A stretch of 64,000 nucleotides of DNA from Xanthomonas hydrangeae (GTDB taxonomy: Bacteria; Pseudomonadota; Gammaproteobacteria; Xanthomonadales; Xanthomonadaceae), in the NCBI GenBank assembly GCA_905142475.1, contig LR990730.1:2046001-2110000 (forward strand), written 5' to 3'. This document shows, in pieces, positions 1 to 8,835 of the stretch. A program made the translations under genes and the position numbers. The first letter of the stretch is position 1. Each line of letters starts with the position of its first letter. The notes beneath the pieces were generated by a model. The model was given only the letters and a program-made list of their open reading frames with translations, had not been told where the DNA came from and searched no databases.

Positions 1-1748
1 CAGCGATCTTCCAGGTAATACGCTTTTTGCTCCACTGCCATGCTTGTGGTGGTAGTGAAAATGCGCTGTTGGGCGTAGAAGCCGTTCGAGCCCGGTCCGG
101 CCGGACCAACTCCCAGCCCGGGACGTACTGGCGTCTGCTCCGTGGCAGCACGTCCATAGATCCATTGGTAGCCGGGGCCAGTGGTACGCACGCCTTCGTC
201 ATAGGCATTGAAGTACATGTTGTCCACGCCGGCGGTGATGTCGTGGTCGCCCAATCGATAATTGAGCTCCAGACGCAGACTACGCGTCTTGTTGATCGGA
301 TCGTCGGCCTTCGCGCGATTGGTCGTCTGATTGTTGCGGATCGGCGTACCACCGTTAAACGCAGGGTTCTGGCTAGTGACGCTGCCCAGGAATGGAAGGT
401 CAGAAACAGCGGGGTTAAATTGCTGATTATGCTGGGTGCTGCGTCCCCATGTAGCATTTAAGGTCAGATCATCCGTCAAGTAACTCGTGTACTTGAAGAT
501 GTCATAGCTATCTTTGATCTTGAATGTATCCGGAAAAGTTCCAGTGCGCTCACCACTCACTTCGCCGTCATAATCGAAGGATGTGTAGTAGCCGCTGCGG
601 CGATCAGTGTTTTGAACGCGCGTGTATTCCAGAATGTTGCTGTCGTTGATGTTCCAGTCCAGCTTTCCGTAAAACTTCGGAGTGCTGTATTCGTAATTAT
701 TACGAGCTTGAATACTCGCATTGCTTGCATTCGTCCCTACACCATCGACCTTTTCCGTCTCACCGGCCACGAAGATGAAGAGCCGATCTTCGATCAGAGG
801 GCCGCCTGCATATGCGCTGTAGACAGTGCGAGTCTGCTTATTGTCTTTGCCTGCGCGATACAGGGTGCCGGGTTGGTCAGGGGTGTCGTATTCGTATCCA
901 TCAGGGAGTGTTCTGTTTGGATACCATACATCGCCACGCGAGCTCGCCAGCGAATCCGGCTCCCAAACTGTTTGCACGCCAAAGTGCCATTCATTCGTGC
1001 CACGCTTGCCCAGCTGATTGATCACGCCGCCGGTAGAGCGGCCGTACTTGGCGCTATAGCCGCCAGTGTAGGTTTCCTGCTGATCGATGGCGCCGTAGGG
1101 CAGGCTGACACCGCCCAGATTGCTTAACGGATTACTGACGTTAAAGCCGTTGATGTAGTACGCATTTTCAGTGACGCCTGAGCCGCCGAAAGACACGACG
1201 GAGCGCGAGCCGTTGTTGAATGCGCCGGCACCTGAAACAGCACCGGGAGCAAGCAGCGCGATCGCTTCGGCACTACGGCCCAGCGGCAGGGTTGCCAACT
1301 GCTCTGAGGTGATCACCGAGCGCGAGCTGGTGGAACTGACGTCGATCTTCGGTGCGTTGGCGGCCGTCACCGTGATCGCGCCGAGCGTCGTTGCGTCGGT
1401 GCTGCCGCTGGCAGTTGCGCCAGCAAACGACACCTCTGTGCCGGACCCTACGCGCAGCTGCACGTTCTTGCGGGTATCGACGACCTGATCGCCACGCTTG
1501 AGGGTGACGGTGTAGGCGCCCACCGGCAACGAGCCGAGGTTGTAACGGCCATTGGCGTCGATGGTGATCGTGCGGCTGAGGCCGGTATCGCTCTGCACGA
1601 CGATGGTGCTGCCCGCTTCCGAGGGAGCGCTACCGTAGATGCTGCCGGTCGTGCTTTGTGCGTAGACCGCACCGTTGGCGAGACACGCGCCGAGCACAAC
1701 AGCCAGAGCGGTGCGCTTGAGGGCGTGGCGACGAAATTGATTGCTCAT
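1..1748 (-). CDS. TonB-dependent receptor, Oar-like, 3' end outside window
   Basis: N-terminal 582 codons of an outer-membrane TonB-dependent transporter; the rest of the barrel lies beyond base 1. Start ATG at 1748 follows GAAAGGTTAGGA. Residues 1-31 form a signal peptide ending VYAQS. Residues about 33-115 look like a carboxypeptidase-regulatory-like beta-sandwich (repeated GSIYG...YNLGSLPVGAYTVTL pattern), as in Oar-type receptors. A TonB-box-like stretch (GAITVTA) follows, then a plug domain (about 135-260, with SVITSEQL, YYINGFNV, GRSTGGVINQ) and beta-barrel strands. It is a separate gene from the receptor upstream. Substrate cannot be read from sequence; such receptors import chelates, carbohydrates or peptides. 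Confidence 0.9.
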   Translation of the reverse strand, partial: MSNQFRRHALKRTALAVVLGACLANGAVYAQSTTGSIYGSAPSEAGSTIVVQSDTGLSRTITIDANGRYNLGSLPVGAYTVTLKRGDQVVDTRKNVQLRVGSGTEVSFAGATASGSTDATTLGAITVTAANAPKIDVSSTSSRSVITSEQLATLPLGRSAEAIALLAPGAVSGAGAFNNGSRSVVSFGGSGVTENAYYINGFNVSNPLSNLGGVSLPYGAIDQQETYTGGYSAKYGRSTGGVINQLGKRGTNEWHFGVQTVWEPDSLASSRGDVWYPNRTLPDGYEYDTPDQPGTLYRAGKDNKQTRTVYSAYAGGPLIEDRLFIFVAGETEKVDGVGTNASNASIQARNNYEYSTPKFYGKLDWNINDSNILEYTRVQNTDRRSGYYTSFDYDGEVSGERTGTFPDTFKIKDSYDIFKYTSYLTDDLTLNATWGRSTQHNQQFNPAVSDLPFLGSVTSQNPAFNGGTPIRNNQTTNRAKADDPINKTRSLRLELNYRLGDHDITAGVDNMYFNAYDEGVRTTGPGYQWIYGRAATEQTPVRPGLGVGPAGPGSNGFYAQQRIFTTTTSMAVEQKAYYLEDR

Positions 1749-1876
1749 TCCTAACCTTTCAACTGGGTATCGGGAGAAGTGGCGGTCATCGAAGAGTCAG
1801 ATGGCCTTAACCCGAACGTAATGAATCTGTGGGCTGAGTCGCAAGCCTTTTGAATGATTCGTTAATGAAAAGGGCG

Positions 1877-1901
1877 AGATCCGCACCGAATATGCGGATC
1901 T
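1877..1901. promoter_or_regulatory. Operator-like dyad upstream of first receptor
   Basis: AGATCCGCA and TGCGGATCT form a 9-bp perfect inverted repeat with a 7-nt centre, 129 bp upstream of the receptor start. No T-run follows, so an operator is likelier than a terminator. The protein binding it is unknown. Confidence 0.35.
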
Positions 1902-2079
1902 GCGCACAAATTGCCTGGCATGCGAATACCGCCCGGCTTGGGTCACGCTAGTATTCATTTTTGTCAGTGCGCGCGATGCGGCGTGACATCGAGCGGCTCA
2001 ACCGAACGCTACCTTGCCGCCATATCAGTAACTGATTGTCGCGCCTGGTTGACTGGTTTCATCTGAAACATGGATTCAA

Positions 2080-2106
2080 AAAAGACCCCGTCAAATGGGG
2101 TCTTTT
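2080..2106 (-). terminator. Rho-independent terminator of second receptor gene
   Basis: AAAAGACCCC, 7-nt loop, GGGGTCTTTT: a 10-bp perfect stem, followed on the minus strand by further T residues. It lies 20 bp after the stop of the 2127-5117 gene. The A/T ends make it symmetrical, so it could work in both directions. Confidence 0.85.
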
Positions 2107-2126
2107 CGATGCATCGCCAACAGGCC

Positions 2127-5117
2127 TCAGAACCGGACTGTCGTGCCCAGGTAAAAGAACCGCCCGACGTTGTCATACAGCGCAGAATTGAAATCCGAGC
2201 CGAAGTAGTTGCGCGGCGGGTCCTTGTCGAAGGCGTTGTCGATGCCGAGGTAGACGTCGATCTTCGAGCCGGGGAACTGATAGCCGAACTGGAAGTTGTG
2301 GTAGGTGTACGAGCCGTTCTTGATCGGGCTGGCCGAGCCCGGGTTGCTGTTGTAGCTCTCCGGCGTCACGCGCAGGTTGCCGTCCACATAGTTCATGTCC
2401 CACGAGGCACGCCATTCGTTCCAGTTGTACTTGGTCTGGAACTGCGCGCGCCAGCGCGGGTCGGTCACGTAGGTGACGTACTCGTCGTACTCGGCCGGGA
2501 AGTCCTGGAACACCCATTCGCGCGACTGGATCAGGCGCGTGCCGACAAAGCGCAGCACGGTGTTGCCTTGGCCGAGCTGGAAGCGGTAGTCCATTTCCAG
2601 ATCCACGCCCACACGCCGCGAGCGTGACAGGTTTTCGTTGAGCGCCTGCCAGCCGATGATGCTGTGCTCGGGATAGATGCGTCCCTGCGGGTCGGTGAAT
2701 CCACCCAGCGGGGCGCGCTGCACGAAGCCGCAGAAGCTGTTGTCGATGCCGCCCGGATTGTCCACGCAGCGCGTTGCGTTGGTCTCTGCAGTCACCGTGC
2801 CGATTGCGTCCTGCAAGTCGATGCGCCAGTAGTCGATCGACATGCCGAAGCCTTCGGAGAACTCCGGCTGCCAGACCAGGCCGTAGGAGAGGCTGCGTGC
2901 ACGTTCCGGCTTCAACTGCGGATTGCCGCCGCTCACGCCCGGGCGGGTCGAGGTAAACGTGTCGATCCAACCGACCGGCACGCCCAGCGCGCTGCAGTTG
3001 GCCTGACGCAATGCCACGTCGCCGGCGGTACCAGGACGATTGGAATTGGTCGGCAGGTAGTTGCAAGGATCGTTGATGGTCGCGAAGTTCTCGCTCTGCG
3101 AGTCGTACAACTCGCCGATGCTGGGTGCACGCACTGCCTGCGCCACGGTGCCGCGCAGACGCAGCGACGGGATGATGGTCCAGTCCAGGCCCACGTTCCA
3201 GGTCTTGGTCGAGCCGATGCTGTCGTAGTCCGAATAGCGTCCTGCCACGTCCAGCGCCAACCGGTCCACGCCCGGCAGGCCGGCGAGCAACGGAATGGTG
3301 CTCTCGACGAAGACTTCCTTGACGGTGTATTCGCCACCGCTATTGGGGATGGCGTTGAGGAACGTCGCGCCCGAGGCTGCGAGCGGATCGGTGATCTCCT
3401 CGCTCTGCTCCTTGCGGTATTCCACGCCACCGGCAAACCCGATGTCGCCGGCCGGCAGCGACAACAGGTTGCTGTTGGCTACCGATGCACTGAATACGGT
3501 CTGCTGGATCTTGGCCTGCGCGCGCGCGGTGGTGTTGAACCACGCCGCTGCTTCCGGGGTCACCGCGCCGTTGCCGAATACACTGAACGGCACGCAGCCT
3601 TCGCGCGCCAGGGCTGAATAGACGCGGTTGGTGTGGGGATTGATCGCGTTCGGATCCAGCGTGGTGCGGCAGACGATGTTGCCGCTGGCATCACGTGCGG
3701 CGTCGATACCGGCCTGCCAGCGCTCGTTGATACGGTTGTTGAGGTTCAGGCGATCGACCGTGGTCTTGCCGTAGTTGGCAGACACGTCGTAGCTCCAGTT
3801 GTCGGTGAAATTGCCTTCGGCGCCGAGCACGGCGCGGTAGGTCTTGCGCTCGATGTTCTCGCCGCGACGGCCGGCATCGACGTTGAAGCGGTTCATCAGG
3901 ATCTGCGTGGCACCGCGCGCATCCATCAGCGCACCGAGTTCGGGGCTGACATACGGATTCTGGCGACGCACGCGCAGCGAACTGTCGAAGGCCGGCTGGC
4001 CGAAGAATTCCGAATCGGTCTCGCTGTACTTGCCTTCGAAGAACAGGCGATGGTTCTCGCTGATCTCGAAGTTGATCATGGTGTTGACGCTCTTGCGATC
4101 GAAGCCCGGCTGCAGGTCGGCAACCGCATTCAGATCGACGAAATCGCAATCCACGCAGGAGGTATTGCTGACCACCGTGCCGTTGTAGCGATTGCGGCGG
4201 AAGCTGCCGTCTTCGTTGAACAGGTAGCGGTTGCCATAGCTGGCCGGGTTGCGGAAATCGAAGGTACCCAGGTTGAAGGTGCCGCCATAGGAGGTCGAAT
4301 GATTGCCGCCCGGGCCGCTGAGCACGTTCTGCGGATTGCGCTCGCTCGGCGGTTGGCTCGGGTCGAACGAGGGATTGGGAACCGACACCAGATACTCGCG
4401 ACCGATGGCGCGGTTGCCGCGGCCGAAGCGGTCCTGCTTGCTGTATTCGCCGGACACCGCGATGTTGCCGCGGCCGTCCGCAAAGTCGGTGCCTGCCGAG
4501 AAGCTGGCAAAGGAGCGGTTATAGTTGCCCTCATCGGCCAGGCCGGTCTGCGCGCGCGTCTCGAAGCCGGTGAAGTTCTTCTTGAGGATGAAGTTGACCA
4601 CACCGGCCACTGCGTCGGCGCCGTACACGGCCGAGGCGCCACCGGTGATGACTTCGACGCGTTCGACCCATTCCACCGGGATCGTGTTGACGTCCACGGC
4701 GGTCGAACCCGGGCTGGAACCCACGTGGCGACGCCCGTTGACCAGCACCAGGGTGCGATCCACGCCCATGCCGCGCAGGTCGAGCAGGCCCAGACCGGCG
4801 GTCCCGATGAAGCGGGTGGAATTGCCCAGCGTGTAGCTCGGCGCCAGCGCAGGCATGCGTGCCATCAGGTCGCTGATGGTGGTCGCGCCGGTGGCACGGA
4901 TTTCTTCGGCGCTGATCGCCGTGACCGGCGAGGGCGTCACAAAGCCGGTACGCGCGATGCGCGAGCCGGTGACGGTGACCTTGTCCAGATCGGTGGTGCC
5001 GGGCGCGACACCGTTTTCTGATTGCGCCGCAGCTTGTCCGGCAGAAGCGGCCAGTACGGCAAATAATGCGGAGCTCAAACGATGACGGTGTGCGTGTTGC
5101 GAAAGACGACTCGACAT
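2127..5117 (-). CDS. TonB-dependent receptor
   Basis: A complete 996-aa outer-membrane receptor. Signal peptide about 1-31 (ends GQAAA), TonB box at about 43-51 (DLDKVTVTG), plug domain about 60-175 with the typical LVLVNGRRH, SAVYGADAVAGVVNF signatures, then a 22-strand-type barrel ending in the aromatic C-terminus FFYLGTTVRF needed for outer-membrane insertion. Length and 'N-P-Q-L-K-P-E' near residue 720 match large Xanthomonas/Caulobacter receptors. It is monocistronic: a terminator follows, and an operator-like dyad and a leader motif shared with the neighbouring receptor precede it. The substrate is unknown. Confidence 0.95.
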   Translation of the reverse strand: MSSRLSQHAHRHRLSSALFAVLAASAGQAAAQSENGVAPGTTDLDKVTVTGSRIARTGFVTPSPVTAISAEEIRATGATTISDLMARMPALAPSYTLGNSTRFIGTAGLGLLDLRGMGVDRTLVLVNGRRHVGSSPGSTAVDVNTIPVEWVERVEVITGGASAVYGADAVAGVVNFILKKNFTGFETRAQTGLADEGNYNRSFASFSAGTDFADGRGNIAVSGEYSKQDRFGRGNRAIGREYLVSVPNPSFDPSQPPSERNPQNVLSGPGGNHSTSYGGTFNLGTFDFRNPASYGNRYLFNEDGSFRRNRYNGTVVSNTSCVDCDFVDLNAVADLQPGFDRKSVNTMINFEISENHRLFFEGKYSETDSEFFGQPAFDSSLRVRRQNPYVSPELGALMDARGATQILMNRFNVDAGRRGENIERKTYRAVLGAEGNFTDNWSYDVSANYGKTTVDRLNLNNRINERWQAGIDAARDASGNIVCRTTLDPNAINPHTNRVYSALAREGCVPFSVFGNGAVTPEAAAWFNTTARAQAKIQQTVFSASVANSNLLSLPAGDIGFAGGVEYRKEQSEEITDPLAASGATFLNAIPNSGGEYTVKEVFVESTIPLLAGLPGVDRLALDVAGRYSDYDSIGSTKTWNVGLDWTIIPSLRLRGTVAQAVRAPSIGELYDSQSENFATINDPCNYLPTNSNRPGTAGDVALRQANCSALGVPVGWIDTFTSTRPGVSGGNPQLKPERARSLSYGLVWQPEFSEGFGMSIDYWRIDLQDAIGTVTAETNATRCVDNPGGIDNSFCGFVQRAPLGGFTDPQGRIYPEHSIIGWQALNENLSRSRRVGVDLEMDYRFQLGQGNTVLRFVGTRLIQSREWVFQDFPAEYDEYVTYVTDPRWRAQFQTKYNWNEWRASWDMNYVDGNLRVTPESYNSNPGSASPIKNGSYTYHNFQFGYQFPGSKIDVYLGIDNAFDKDPPRNYFGSDFNSALYDNVGRFFYLGTTVRF

Positions 5118-5185
5118 GACCTGACAGATTCCTCGCTGGGAGTTGGCGAAACAGCTGTGCTCGCTGAGCGCTGGCTGAACTGGAC

Positions 5186-5196
5186 CCCGAACGTAA
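5186..5196 (-). promoter_or_regulatory. Leader motif shared by both receptor genes
   Basis: TTACGTTCGGG on the minus strand, 69-79 bp upstream of the receptor start. The same 11 bases sit 63-73 bp upstream of the other receptor (1811-1821). Identity and spacing suggest a common promoter or 5'-UTR element. Confidence 0.4.
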
Positions 5197-5227
5197 CAAT
5201 TCCTTAATCATGTGTCTATATTTGTGA

Positions 5228-5250
5228 AATATGTCTCTGCTTGACATATT
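5228..5250. promoter_or_regulatory. Operator-like dyad upstream of second receptor
   Basis: AATATGTC and GACATATT form an 8-bp perfect inverted repeat with a 7-nt centre, about 110-133 bp before the receptor start. The symmetry and the 23-bp span suit a dimeric repressor. The plus strand also reads TTGACA at 5241-5246, a possible -35 box toward mrp. Confidence 0.4.
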
Positions 5251-5454
5251 CGTAGCTGCTTGTGGATTTCTTCAGCGAAGTCGCCAGGCGGATGTGTCTG
5301 GACGAGCCGGTACACTGACCACTTCCATGGCGCAGTACCCGGCGGCGTTCTTGCGTCGCTGCCGCTGCGCCCACGACGAATTCAGGTAGGCAATGACGAC
5401 GATGTTGGAAGGTGTTGTGAGCGCGACGATCGCCCCCGCGCAGGTGTGCCGCGC

Positions 5455-6306
5455 ATGAGTGGCGCGCGCAGGATTGCCGCGCATGCGGTGCAGGGTGCGC
5501 TGGCGCCGCATCCGCGGATCCGCAATGTGATTGCGGTCGGTTCCGGCAAGGGTGGGGTGGGCAAGTCGACCACGGCGGTGAATCTGGCGCTGGCCTTGCG
5601 TCAGCAGGGGGCGCGCGTGGGCGTGCTGGATGCGGACATCTACGGGCCGAGCGTGCCGGCGATGCTGGGCCTGAGCGGGCGGCCGGACAGCCCGGACAAC
5701 AAGTCGATCGAGCCGCTGCGCGCGTTCGGCATCGAGGCGATGTCGATCGGCCTGCTGGTCGATCAGGACACGCCGATGATCTGGCGCGGGCCGATGGCGA
5801 CCTCGGCGTTGACCCAACTGTTCAACGACACGCTGTGGGACGACCTGGACTATCTGTTGATCGACCTGCCGCCAGGCACCGGCGACATCCAGCTGACCCT
5901 GTCGCAGAAGATTCCGGTGGCCGGCGCGGTGATCGTCACCACGCCGCAGGACATCGCCACGCTGGATGCGCGCAAGGCCTTGAAGATGTTCGAAAAGGTG
6001 GAGGTGCCGGTACTTGGCATCGTGGAGAACATGGCGGTGCACACCTGTTCCAGTTGCGGCCACCGTGAGCATCTGTTCGGCGAAGGCGGCGGTGAGCGCA
6101 TGGCGGCGCAGTACGGCGTGCCCTTGCTGGGGTCGTTGCCGCTGGAGATTGCGATCCGCGAGCAGGGCGATGCCGGCCAGCCGATTGTCGTTGCCGCGCC
6201 CGAGTCGGCAGCAGCCAAGGCTTACTTGGCCGCCGCTGCGCGCCTGACCGAGGAGCTGGGCAAGCGGCCGCGCGCCAGCATTCCGATTTCGGCCTCGTTG
6301 CTGTAG
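5455..6306 (+). CDS. mrp: Mrp/ApbC Fe-S cluster carrier ATPase
   Basis: P-loop ATPase that carries and inserts Fe-S clusters in the cytoplasm. The ATG at 5455 gives 283 aa. The deviant Walker A motif GKGGVGKST is at residues 31-39; DADIYGPSVP, DLPPGTGD and the cluster-binding pair in CSSCG are all present. The reading frame stays open upstream to a TTG at 5260, but that extension has no family features and no convincing ribosome-binding site. The N-terminal MIP18 (DUF59) domain found in E. coli Mrp is absent, so this is the short form. It is followed by dcd in the same direction, 96 bp on. Confidence 0.92.
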   Translation: MSGARRIAAHAVQGALAPHPRIRNVIAVGSGKGGVGKSTTAVNLALALRQQGARVGVLDADIYGPSVPAMLGLSGRPDSPDNKSIEPLRAFGIEAMSIGLLVDQDTPMIWRGPMATSALTQLFNDTLWDDLDYLLIDLPPGTGDIQLTLSQKIPVAGAVIVTTPQDIATLDARKALKMFEKVEVPVLGIVENMAVHTCSSCGHREHLFGEGGGERMAAQYGVPLLGSLPLEIAIREQGDAGQPIVVAAPESAAAKAYLAAAARLTEELGKRPRASIPISASLL

Positions 6307-6402
6307 CGCGCGGCTCGGCCAGCAGTGCCGGCCGCTTGTTAGAATTCTCCGTCTTCGCGCGGGCCGCTTGGCCCGTCGCCTTCCGTCTTCAAGGAACATC
6401 AC

Positions 6403-6972
6403 ATGAGCATCAAGAGCGACCGCTGGATCAGGCGCATGGCCGAGCAGCAGGCGATGATCGAGCCGTTCGAACCCGGCCAGATCAAGCACGACGCCGCCGG
6501 CCAGCGCATCGTCAGCTTCGGCACCTCCAGCTACGGCTACGACGTGCGCTGCTCGCGCGAGTTCAAGATCTTCACCAATATCAACTCGACGATCGTCGAC
6601 CCGAAGCACTTCGATCCGGGCAGCTTTGTCGATATCGAATCGGATGTCTGCATCATCCCGCCGAACAGCTTCGCGCTGGCACGCACGGTGGAATACTTCC
6701 GCATCCCGCGCGACACCCTGGTGGTGTGCCTGGGCAAGAGTACGTACGCGCGCTGCGGCATCATCGTCAACGTGACCCCGCTGGAGCCGGAGTGGGAAGG
6801 TCACGTGACCCTGGAATTCAGCAACACCACGCCGCTGCCGGCGCGCATCTACGCCAACGAAGGCGTGGCGCAGATGCTGTTCTTCCAGTCCGACGAAGTC
6901 TGCGAGACCTCGTACAAGGACCGCGGCGGCAAGTATCAGGGCCAGACCGGCGTGACCCTGCCGCGCACCTGA
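6403..6972 (+). CDS. dcd: dCTP deaminase
   Basis: Deaminates dCTP to dUTP, the main source of dUMP for thymidylate in Gammaproteobacteria. 189 aa, full length. The ATG follows AAGGAACATCAC. Signatures: [12 protein letters not shown] near residue 30, and the active-site region [14 protein letters not shown] followed by [15 protein letters not shown], in which the conserved Glu of the E-W-E-G-H stretch acts in catalysis. The C-terminus ([12 protein letters not shown]) matches trimeric Dcd. The usual order mrp-dcd is kept. Confidence 0.96.
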   Translation: MSIKSDRWIRRMAEQQAMIEPFEPGQIKHDAAGQRIVSFGTSSYGYDVRCSREFKIFTNINSTIVDPKHFDPGSFVDIESDVCIIPPNSFALARTVEYFRIPRDTLVVCLGKSTYARCGIIVNVTPLEPEWEGHVTLEFSNTTPLPARIYANEGVAQMLFFQSDEVCETSYKDRGGKYQGQTGVTLPRT

Positions 6973-6998
6973 TGCGGTGGTGCGGCCGTGACCTTGCC

Positions 6999-7184
6999 TC
7001 AGCAGGTCGCGGTCGTGCGCTCCCAGTAGCGCAGCAGTTGGCGCACGCCAGCGGCGATCAGTAACGCCGGCCACCAGGTCGACACAAGGTTGCCAAGATC
7101 GAAACGGGCCAGCCCGAGGTTGTCCAGCAGGAATAAGCTGCCCAACGTGATCAGAAACAGTGCAGGAATCCGGCGATAGCGCAT
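6999..7184 (-). CDS. Small DUF5668-type membrane protein
   Basis: 61 aa with two hydrophobic stretches (about 6-21 and 36-49) joined by a short loop, LGLARFDLGNLVSTWWPA. The pattern LDNLG...WWPALLIAAG is that of the DUF5668 / LiaF-LiaI transmembrane family, whose role is unclear. A 55-aa relative lies at 7529-7696 on the same strand. The convergent neighbour dcd ends 27 bp away. Confidence 0.65.
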   Translation of the reverse strand: MRYRRIPALFLITLGSLFLLDNLGLARFDLGNLVSTWWPALLIAAGVRQLLRYWERTTATC

Positions 7185-7528
7185 GGCGGTGTCCTCGGTA
7201 GGTGTGAGGCCATGCTGCGCGCGATGCGCGCGCCGATCAGGTGCCGGAAGTCAACAGTTGCGGATGACAAAGGTCATGTCGAAGGCAGTAAGGTCATGAC
7301 TGCATTGGTGGCCATGTCGCCTGCGGTTGATCGCCAGCCATCAGGTCGTCGACGTCTTCAGGAATGCGGAACCTCTGGTTTTTCTACGGTGCAGTCGAAA
7401 AGCGCATGCGGCTTCGCGCGTACCCTCATCCGCCCCTTCGGGGCACCTTCTCCCGATGGGAGAAGGGGTCTCGGCGCTCTGATTACGCGCGGGGCTGATC
7501 GACTGCTCGCTCCATTCCCAATTCCCGG
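7185..7528. repeat. Intergenic stretch with a truncated repeat element
   Basis: 344 bp between two small membrane-protein genes. From about 7421 it carries GCTTCGCGCGTACCC, then TCATCCGCCCCTTCGGGG and CTTCTCCC...GGGAGAAGG hairpins. This matches the left half of the inverted-repeat element at 34708-34906; the right terminal repeat is missing, so it is a decayed or partial copy. No gene is visible. Confidence 0.6.
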
Positions 7529-7696
7529 CTACTTGCCCCGCCCAAACAGCATGCCAACGCCGCAAGCGACCAATGCCGCCGGCCACCACGTGGCGATCAG
7601 CCGACCAAGGCTGACATTGGTCCAGCCCAGGTTATTGGCCAGAAACAGCAGGCCGACGAGGATCAGGATCAGCGCGGCGACGACATTGGATTTCAT
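7529..7696 (-). CDS. Small DUF5668-type membrane protein, paralogue
   Basis: 55 aa. It starts MKSNVVAALILILVGLLF and continues LANNLGWTNVSLGRLIATWW to a basic GRGK end. Two hydrophobic segments match the 6999-7184 protein in the pattern NNLG/DNLG...WWPAaLvA-GV. The start at 7696 is the only ATG. Its conservation of pattern with the neighbour argues for a real, duplicated gene. Function unknown. Confidence 0.65.
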   Translation of the reverse strand: MKSNVVAALILILVGLLFLANNLGWTNVSLGRLIATWWPAALVACGVGMLFGRGK

Positions 7697-7723
7697 GCGG
7701 AAGGGTGGTTGGAAGACGGGCGC

Positions 7724-8176
7724 CTATCGTAGCCGTTGCGCCCACGCAGCGACACGGTGTTGCAACGCATCGGGCGCGAAACGTTGCGCGCTGCCGCTAC
7801 CCCACACCGGGCCGGGCCAGGCGGCATCGCCTGGGTGCCGGCCGACCAGATGTACGTGCAGCTGCCGCACGATGTTGCCCAGCGCGCCGATATTGAGCTT
7901 GGTCACTTCGGGCTCGACGCGCAGCAACTGCGAGAGCTGATTGATCTCGGCTAGCAACAGGCGCTGCTGGCCGCCATCCAGATCGATCCATTCGCTGACC
8001 TCGGCCACCCGCGGCACCAGCACGATCCACGGGAAGCGGCTGTCGTCCATCAGCCGCACCTGCGACAGCGGTCCGTCGGCGACGAATACGCTATCGGCCG
8101 CAAGGCGCGGATCTAGCTGGAAGCCGCTCGCTCCGGACCTGCTTGGGGCAGATTCGCTTGCCGCAGTCCCGCTCAT
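7724..8176 (-). CDS. HIT-family (histidine triad) protein
   Basis: 150 aa. The ATG at 8176 overlaps the stop of the upstream hydrolase gene (ATGA), so the two are co-translated. HIT proteins are cytoplasmic nucleotidyl hydrolases or transferases acting on nucleotides. LVPRVAEVSEWIDL and KLNIGALGNIVRQLHVHLVG are typical of the bacterial HIT subgroup. The triad reads Q-L-H-V-H-L-V: the first His is Gln, but the middle, nucleophilic His is kept. The substrate is not predictable. Confidence 0.85.
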   Translation of the reverse strand: MSGTAASESAPSRSGASGFQLDPRLAADSVFVADGPLSQVRLMDDSRFPWIVLVPRVAEVSEWIDLDGGQQRLLLAEINQLSQLLRVEPEVTKLNIGALGNIVRQLHVHLVGRHPGDAAWPGPVWGSGSAQRFAPDALQHRVAAWAQRLR

Positions 8177-8835
8177 CCCAGATGCGCTTCGAAGAAGCCC
8201 AGGGTGCGCTCCAACGCGCGCTCGGCGCTGTCGGCGTCGTAGTGGGTGGGGTCGATGCTGCGGTTGAAGGCGTGGCCGGTCGGATACACGAAGGTTTCCA
8301 TCTGCGGCAGCTTCTCGCGGTGGGCCTGGATCGCCTCGGGTGGAATGCTGGTGTCGCGCTCGCCGAAGTGGAACATCACCGGCGCCTTGGGGGTTTCGTC
8401 CAGCAACTGGGTGTTGCGGCCGCCGTAGTAGCTCACCGAGGGCAGGCCCAGGCGGATCGCCGACAGCAGCGCCACCGAGCCCCCCCAGCAATAGCCCACG
8501 GTGCCGACCTTGCCGGCGCGGCTGAGCAGGGTGGCGGCGGATTTGACCACCTCCACCGCGCGCTCCAGGCCGACTGCATTGGCCAGGGCCAGGCCGCGTT
8601 GCAGGCTTTCCTGGTCATAGGGCAGCTGCACGTCCTTTTCTTCCAGGTCGAAGAAGGCCGGTGCCAGCACTTCGTAGCCGCGTGCGGCGTAATCATCGGC
8701 CACTGCGCGGATATGTTCGTTGACGCCGAAGATCTCCTGGATCACCACCAGGCCGCCGCGCGGGCTGGTGGTCGGAGTGGCGTGCCAGGCGGCGACCTGG
8801 CCGTCGGGGGTGTCGAGCGTGGTCCAGTGACCCAT
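8173..8835 (-). CDS. Dienelactone hydrolase family protein
   Basis: 220-aa cytoplasmic alpha/beta hydrolase of the DLH family. The start is set at MGHWTTL (8835), preceded by CAGGAATTCCC; the frame is open further upstream without support. The nucleophile Cys is in GYCWGG (about residue 122), the acid in FGERDTSIP and the His in TGHAF, giving the Cys-Asp-His triad of dienelactone hydrolases. GVNEHIRAVADDYAARGYEV is a family hallmark. There is no aromatic-degradation gene nearby, so the true substrate is open. Confidence 0.9.
   Translation of the reverse strand: MGHWTTLDTPDGQVAAWHATPTTSPRGGLVVIQEIFGVNEHIRAVADDYAARGYEVLAPAFFDLEEKDVQLPYDQESLQRGLALANAVGLERAVEVVKSAATLLSRAGKVGTVGYCWGGSVALLSAIRLGLPSVSYYGGRNTQLLDETPKAPVMFHFGERDTSIPPEAIQAHREKLPQMETFVYPTGHAFNRSIDPTHYDADSAERALERTLGFFEAHLG

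Larger units (their letters stand above)
1749..2126. promoter_or_regulatory. Intergenic leader of the first receptor gene
   Basis: 378 bp without a gene between two receptor genes. From the start codon outwards on the minus strand it holds the motif TTACGTTCGGG (1811-1821), an AT-rich stretch around 1840-1870, a 9-bp perfect inverted repeat (1877-1901), and a terminator for the upstream gene (2080-2106). No small ORF stands out. Confidence 0.5.

Noticed and set aside
3633-5021. 462-codon plus-strand frame opposite the receptor
   Set aside because: It is antisense to a clear TonB-dependent receptor and lacks any family feature.
5260-5454. 65-residue N-terminal extension of Mrp
   Set aside because: It begins with TTG, has no MIP18 domain features and covers the likely promoter.
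5272-7074. 600-codon open frame on the minus strand
   Set aside because: It is antisense to mrp and dcd, is His/Arg/Gln-rich with no domain, and is explained by high GC codon bias.
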